This document shows, piece by piece, positions 59,420 to 64,000 of a stretch of 64,000 bases of DNA. The notes under the pieces are model-generated. The model was not told the origin of the DNA. It did not search any database and saw only the letters and a program-made list of their open reading frames with translations. Origin of the DNA: Aeromonas popoffii (GTDB lineage: Bacteria; Pseudomonadota; Gammaproteobacteria; Enterobacterales; Aeromonadaceae); the NCBI RefSeq assembly GCF_000820025.1, contig NZ_CDBI01000006.1, forward strand, positions 639-64,638, written 5' to 3'. How positions within the stretch are numbered: position 1 is the stretch's first letter; every line of letters begins with the position of its first letter. The position numbers were made by a program, and so were the translations under genes.

Positions 59420-60073
59420 TTGGATACACAAACTCTAAATTTCAATAAGGTGCATTTTGTGACCAGCGCACCCGACATCCGTCACCTGCCAAATGATGGG
59501 GGTGTCGAGATTGCGTTTGCCGGCCGTTCCAATGCCGGTAAGTCATCTGCATTGAACACCTTAACCAAGCACAAGAACCTGGCTCGCACCAGTAAGACCC
59601 CGGGTCGCACCCAGCTGATCAACCTGTTTGAACTGGAACCGGGCAAGCGTCTGGTCGATCTGCCGGGCTATGGTTATGCACAAGTACCGCTGGAAATGAA
59701 GCTCAAGTGGCAAAAGTCACTGGCAGAATACCTGCAGCGTCGTGAGTCATTGAAAGGCCTGGTGATCCTGATGGACATACGTCACCCGCTCAAAGATACC
59801 GACATGAACATGCTGGAGTGGAGCTCCCACCGTGAACTGCCGGTTATGCTGCTGCTGACCAAAGCGGACAAGCTAAGCCCGGGTCCCCGCAACAATCAGG
59901 TCATCAAGGTTCGTCAGGCCATTGCCGACCTGGGCCCGCAGATACAGGTAGAAGCCTTCTCCTCCCTCAACAATATCGGGGTGGAAAAACTGGCCCAGAC
60001 CCTGTCTGGCTGGTATCTGGCCGGGGCAGACGAGATCGCCGAAGGTGATGAACAAGAGCAGATAGAGGAATAA
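59420..60073 (+). CDS. engB: ribosome biogenesis GTPase EngB (YihA)
   Basis: EngB is an essential GTPase for 50S maturation. The 217 residues have G1 [17 protein letters not shown]3 [11 protein letters not shown] and G4 LLTKADKL. The start appears to be TTG: the preceding ATG at 59406 is in another frame, and the N terminus from TTG matches E. coli YihA ([12 protein letters not shown]). GGGGAA lies 7-12 bases before it. Confidence 0.94.
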   Translation: MDTQTLNFNKVHFVTSAPDIRHLPNDGGVEIAFAGRSNAGKSSALNTLTKHKNLARTSKTPGRTQLINLFELEPGKRLVDLPGYGYAQVPLEMKLKWQKSLAEYLQRRESLKGLVILMDIRHPLKDTDMNMLEWSSHRELPVMLLLTKADKLSPGPRNNQVIKVRQAIADLGPQIQVEAFSSLNNIGVEKLAQTLSGWYLAGADEIAEGDEQEQIEE

Positions 60074-60537
60074 TGCATTCCTTCATCATTCTGCTATTCC
60101 CTCCTTGCAATTGGCGGAGTTGACCCTCCGCTGATTGAAAAACTTTCAGTTGGATGACGTCCCGCCACCCCTCAATACCCGCCTATGCACTCCCCCAAGA
60201 AATTTGATAAAAGCCCTTGTTAACAATGGGATGACAAGTTAATTTCCATTAGAAATCAACTTGTCATCCTCATGGCAACGTTTTCATATTCCAGCCATTG
60301 AGCAGAAGGCGCATCACTCAATAAGTACAGAAATGAAATTTTATTACATGACGGTAGGGAGAGGGGGTATAAAAATGAGACCGGCACCACTGGTGCGGTA
60401 TCGGCCTGCAACAATCAGCTCAAAAATGGGGAAGAAGCTAAATCTTGAGAACCAAGACAACTGGTTTTCCTCAAGAATCCCCTTCATTCTAACAAATACG
60501 TGGCAAACCTAAAGCTTTTACTCTAATTGTCACACGT
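60074..60537. other. engB-spf intergenic region
   Basis: This is 464 AT-rich bases. An open frame at 60261-60512 on the plus strand has a basic, non-recognisable product and no ribosome site, so it is not called. No terminator is obvious directly after engB. Confidence 0.5.
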
Positions 60538-60641
60538 AAAAAAACACCCCGACGAATACTCATCGGGGTCGCTATTCAGCCACATTCAATTACGTGAAAT
60601 AAAAGGTCTGAAAGATAGAACATCTAACCTCTGTACCCTAC
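60538..60641 (-). ncRNA. spf: Spot 42 small RNA
   Basis: On the minus strand the RNA begins GTAGGGTACAGAGGTTAGAT, nearly identical to E. coli Spot 42. The TTCTATCTTTCAGACCTTTT block and TTCACGTAAT follow. It ends in a terminator (CCCCGA/TCGGGG and seven T). Spot 42 is an Hfq-dependent regulator repressed by CRP-cAMP that damps catabolic genes when glucose is present. The position convergent with engB is as in E. coli, but polA is not on the other side. Confidence 0.95.
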
Positions 60642-60720
60642 GTTGCTAACTGTATAGCAAAGCAGCAGAAAGTGAAAGTAATTTATGTAATTTAGTTTCA
60701 CGTAAAATAAATTACAAAAA
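60642..60720 (-). promoter_or_regulatory. promoter region of spf
   Basis: On the minus strand TATACA sits about 9-14 bases before the RNA start, with an AT-rich region upstream. A half-matching CRP-like dyad (CGTGA...TTACA, seven bases between) is present; spacing is off consensus, so CRP control is only inferred. Confidence 0.5.
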
Positions 60721-60742
60721 ACACTCTGTTTTTCATATAGAT

Positions 60743-60770
60743 AAAAAAATCCCCAGTACGAATACCGGGG
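60743..60770 (-). terminator. terminator of the tsaC-yrdB gene group
   Basis: CCCC-A-GTA/TAC-C-GGGG with loop CGAA is followed on the minus strand by seven T, downstream of yrdB. Confidence 0.8.
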
Positions 60771-60867
60771 CGTTATAAAGGTGACTAGCTAGCACTTCCT
60801 CAACTATCTAGTTAGTCAGCGGTATTCCACACAAGTTCCGCTGCTTTGAGAAAAAACTCTAAAAAAC

Positions 60868-61128
60868 TTAGAGATAGATGGCCCCATCTTCTGCAAATTC
60901 TTGTTCTTCAATGAGTTTCTCAGCCAAGTCTTCAATGTCGAAGCGCACACTCTCGAAGGCGCGTAGTATGTCCTCCTCCCTGACGAGGGAGAGGCCAGTC
61001 ATCTTTTCCAGACGCCGGCGACTGATGTAGCAATCGACCAGAGCCCCTCTCTGCTGGGCCGGAAAATGGATCCTCTGTTCGTGCGGTTGCCAGTCCGCCA
61101 GTTCGGGAAACAGTATGCCTTGGTTCAT
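60868..61128 (-). CDS. yrdB: DUF1488 protein YrdB
   Basis: The 86-residue product starts [20 protein letters not shown] and is acidic at the C terminus ([17 protein letters not shown]), like E. coli YrdB. It follows aroE with a 4-base overlap (ATGA), the same neighbour as in E. coli. The function is unknown. Confidence 0.88.
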   Translation of the reverse strand: MNQGILFPELADWQPHEQRIHFPAQQRGALVDCYISRRRLEKMTGLSLVREEDILRAFESVRFDIEDLAEKLIEEQEFAEDGAIYL

Positions 61129-61946
61129 AGGGTCCCCAGATTTCGTTTGAGTTCTCTCAATACCTGTTTAGTCCCTGGCCGGATGCCGCGCCACACGGTA
61201 AAGGCCTCAGCCGCCTGCTCGACCAGCATGCCCAGCCCATCCATGACTTGGCAAGCCCCCTGCTGTCTAGCCCAGCCGATGAAGGGGGTATCCGAGGCAC
61301 CATACATCATGTCGTAGATGGCAATATCGGCGTGGATCAGCGCGGGGGCGAGGGGTGGTAGCTCTCCTTGAAGGCTGGCAGAAGTGGAATTGATGATGAG
61401 GTCGAATACTCCCTCCAGCAGCTCATAGCGCTGGGCCATGACCCCCCCCAGATCGTGAAACTCGGCCGCCAGTTGCTCCGCCTTGGCGTGGGTGCGGTTG
61501 GCTATCACCAATTCGCTCGGCAGCTCGGCCAGCAGCGGTGCCAGCGCACCACGAGCCGCCCCTCCTGCACCTAGCAGCAGGATCCGGCAGCCCGTCAGGA
61601 TCACGCCGTGGGCCTTGAGATCAGCCACCAGACCGGCACCATCTGTATTGTCCCCCAGCAACACGCCATCATCGGTCAGCTTGATGGTATTGACGGCCCC
61701 CGCCCGCTTGGCCCTCGGGCTCAAGCGGTCAACCAGCGCAAACGCCTGCTCCTTGAAGGGCACTGTGACATTGCACCCCTTGCCACCCTGAGCAAAGAAG
61801 CTGTGCAAGGTGTCAGCAAACTCGTCGACGGCGGGCTCGGCCAGCCCATATTCCAACTCTTGCTGGGTCTGCCTGGCAAACAGGGTATGAATGAAGGGTG
61901 ACTTGCTGTGGCGCACCGGGTGGCCAAAAACCAGATAACGATCCAT
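61125..61946 (-). CDS. aroE: shikimate dehydrogenase
   Basis: AroE reduces 3-dehydroshikimate with NADPH in aromatic amino acid synthesis. From ATG 61944-61946 the 273 residues have the shikimate site [11 protein letters not shown], the catalytic lysine in [11 protein letters not shown] and the NADP loop [12 protein letters not shown] with [14 protein letters not shown] one codon upstream is ignored. It precedes yrdB. Confidence 0.97.
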   Translation of the reverse strand: MDRYLVFGHPVRHSKSPFIHTLFARQTQQELEYGLAEPAVDEFADTLHSFFAQGGKGCNVTVPFKEQAFALVDRLSPRAKRAGAVNTIKLTDDGVLLGDNTDGAGLVADLKAHGVILTGCRILLLGAGGAARGALAPLLAELPSELVIANRTHAKAEQLAAEFHDLGGVMAQRYELLEGVFDLIINSTSASLQGELPPLAPALIHADIAIYDMMYGASDTPFIGWARQQGACQVMDGLGMLVEQAAEAFTVWRGIRPGTKQVLRELKRNLGTL

Positions 61947-62021
61947 CAAAGAGTTCCATCAGAGGGCAATATTTCGATTTAACGGGTTTTCGCACTCAGG
62001 AACAAGCCGAATATCGGCCAA

Positions 62022-62045
62022 TAAAAAGGGGCCGTCATGGCCCCT
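62022..62045 (-). terminator. terminator after hemF
   Basis: The stem GGGGCC/GGCCCC with a 5-base loop is followed on the minus strand by TTTTTATT. It separates hemF from aroE. Confidence 0.8.
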
Positions 62046-62049
62046 CGGG

Positions 62050-63000
<951 letters not shown>

Positions 63001-63070
63001 TTATAGTTGAATCAATTCGGTGAGCTCACCGCTCAGCGAATTGATGGCAAATCATGACGCATCCGCCCGC

Positions 63071-63631
63071 TCAGGAGGGGCGAATAATGGCGCCGGTACG
63101 GGCGTCCTTGATCTCGGATGGGTTGGCTTGACCACCCACTTCACCGGGCAGGATATAGGCCAACTTGCTGGCCAGCCGCTCACCGATATCGGCCACCCGA
63201 CGAGCAGGCTCCTCGCCGGTCAGGTTGGCGCTGGTAGAGACCAGCGGCTTGCCAAAGGCGCGGCACAACGCCTGCACCTGAGGATGAGCCGTCACGCGCA
63301 CCGCCAGGGTCTCGAACTGCCCGGTCAGCCATGAGGGCGTATCAGGCTTCGCAGGCATGACCCAGGTAAAGGGACCGGGCCAGCTGGCTTCAACCCGTGC
63401 CAGCTGCTCGGCGCTGAGCTGGCTCACATTGATATATTCTTGCAGCTGCGCCAGATCGGCAGCGATCAGGATCAACCCCTTCTCCACCGGACGCTGCTTG
63501 ATGGTAAGCAGTCGCTGCACCGCAACTTCGGAGTCGGGATCACAACCCAGACCAAACACGGCCTCGGTCGCATAAGCGATCACCCCTTCCTGTTGGAGAG
63601 CAGCAACCGCCTGTTCAAATTCATTTGGCAT
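63071..63631 (-). CDS. tsaC: threonylcarbamoyl-AMP synthase TsaC
   Basis: TsaC makes the threonylcarbamoyl-AMP used for t6A in tRNA position 37. From ATG 63629-63631 the 186 residues have [20 protein letters not shown], the [14 protein letters not shown] segment and [17 protein letters not shown] of the YrdC/Sua5 fold. The longer open frame upstream runs through a hairpin and is not used. The ribosome site is poor because a terminator-like hairpin precedes it. Confidence 0.96.
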   Translation of the reverse strand: MPNEFEQAVAALQQEGVIAYATEAVFGLGCDPDSEVAVQRLLTIKQRPVEKGLILIAADLAQLQEYINVSQLSAEQLARVEASWPGPFTWVMPAKPDTPSWLTGQFETLAVRVTAHPQVQALCRAFGKPLVSTSANLTGEEPARRVADIGERLASKLAYILPGEVGGQANPSEIKDARTGAIIRPS

Positions 63632-63659
63632 AGGAAAAATGCGGCAGCCAGGCTGCCGC
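63632..63659 (-). terminator. hairpin between purE and tsaC
   Basis: GCGGCAGCC/GGCTGCCGC is followed on the minus strand by ATTTTTCC and then directly by the tsaC ATG. It fits a purE terminator or an attenuator of tsaC. Confidence 0.6.
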
Positions 63660-63765
63660 CTCGTCACTTGGAAGCAAGTTGAACCGATATGGCGGCGATC
63701 ATGGCGAAGTGACGTTTTTGCTGTAGCACAGAAAATACGACACTTCCGGAGCACCACCCGTTCAC

Positions 63766-64000
63766 TTACTTGAGTTGAGCCTGCAGGGCGGCATCCTTGG
63801 CCATCACCTCTTCGGCATTCTTCTGGCGTTCGGCCCGAACCTTGGCCGCCAGTTCATCATCGGCTACTGCCAGCATCTGGGCTGCCAGATAGCCCGCGTT
63901 CTTGGCACCGGCCTTGCCGATTGCTACGGTTGCCACTGGCACGCCACCCGGCATCTGCACGGTAGAGAGCAGCGCATCCAGTCCCTTGAGCGGGCCTCCA
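63766..64000 (-). CDS. purE: N5-carboxyaminoimidazole ribonucleotide mutase, C-terminal part
   Basis: PurE converts N5-CAIR to CAIR in purine synthesis. The window end cuts the gene; about 78 C-terminal residues are visible. They include [20 protein letters not shown], then [20 protein letters not shown], the conserved active-site region of class I PurE. The coding frame continues past position 64000. It precedes tsaC on the same strand. Confidence 0.93.
   Translation of the reverse strand, partial: GGPLKGLDALLSTVQMPGGVPVATVAIGKAGAKNAGYLAAQMLAVADDELAAKVRAERQKNAEEVMAKDAALQAQLK

Noticed and set aside
60261..60512. 83-codon open frame on the plus strand
   Set aside because: It has no ribosome site, no family resemblance and lies in an AT-rich non-coding stretch before spf.

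Overview
The window is chromosomal DNA of a GC-rich gammaproteobacterium, almost certainly an Aeromonas. The evidence is E. coli-like ribosomal and housekeeping proteins, a Vibrio/Aeromonas-type purE-tsaC-hemF-aroE-yrdB order, a chromosomal Qnr pentapeptide protein of the Aeromonas type, and typical gene neighbourhoods (greB/ompR-envZ, bioH/gntX/nfuA, secB-gpsA, glnA/glnL/glnG, hemN-yihI). No rRNA, tRNA or CRISPR array was seen.

Positions 1-13.9 kb hold the S10, spc and alpha ribosomal protein operons, all on the minus strand: rpsJ to rpsQ, rplN to rpmJ with secY, and rpsM to rplQ with rpoA. The S10 promoter and L4-type leader, the spc promoter behind the S10-operon terminator, and the alpha promoter and leader can all be located. 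From 14 to 24.2 kb lie a DMT permease, envZ-ompR diverging from greB-tex, a small SprA-like protease-fold gene with a FlgC-tail-like partner, bioH, gntX and nfuA. From 24.2 to 29.5 kb are gpsA-secB, yibN, gpmI and envC. From 29.6 to 36.1 kb is a qnr-like gene next to a complete gluconate/Entner-Doudoroff module (gntR; gntK-edd-eda; gntU) with recognisable GntR operators. pssA, recG, an AsmA-like gene, a yiiD/madA-like gene, a spermidine-synthase-fold gene, dtd, yihY and typA follow to 47.7 kb. glnA (sigma-54 promoter and NtrC site), a DUF4124 gene, glnL-glnG and add run to 53.9 kb. Then come a decayed IS4-family element, hemN, a DUF2489 gene, yihI, a Csr-sequestering sRNA, cytochrome c4, engB, Spot 42 RNA, yrdB, aroE, hemF, tsaC and a truncated purE.

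Three observations stand out. Between 39.7 and 44.9 kb three different genes have a terminal piece tandemly repeated next to them: the 3' end of recG (112-bp period, three copies), the 5' end plus ribosome site of the yiiD/madA-like gene (122-bp period, four copies) and the 3' end of yihY (141-bp offset, two copies). The recG copies differ mostly at synonymous sites, as if they came from different alleles. Second, a minus-strand RNA at about 58.05-58.40 kb carries 16 GGA motifs and a terminator and is a CsrB/CsrC-type sponge RNA; Spot 42 lies about 2.1 kb away. Third, an IS4-family element has inserted into the terminator between add and hemN, leaving an 11-bp target duplication.
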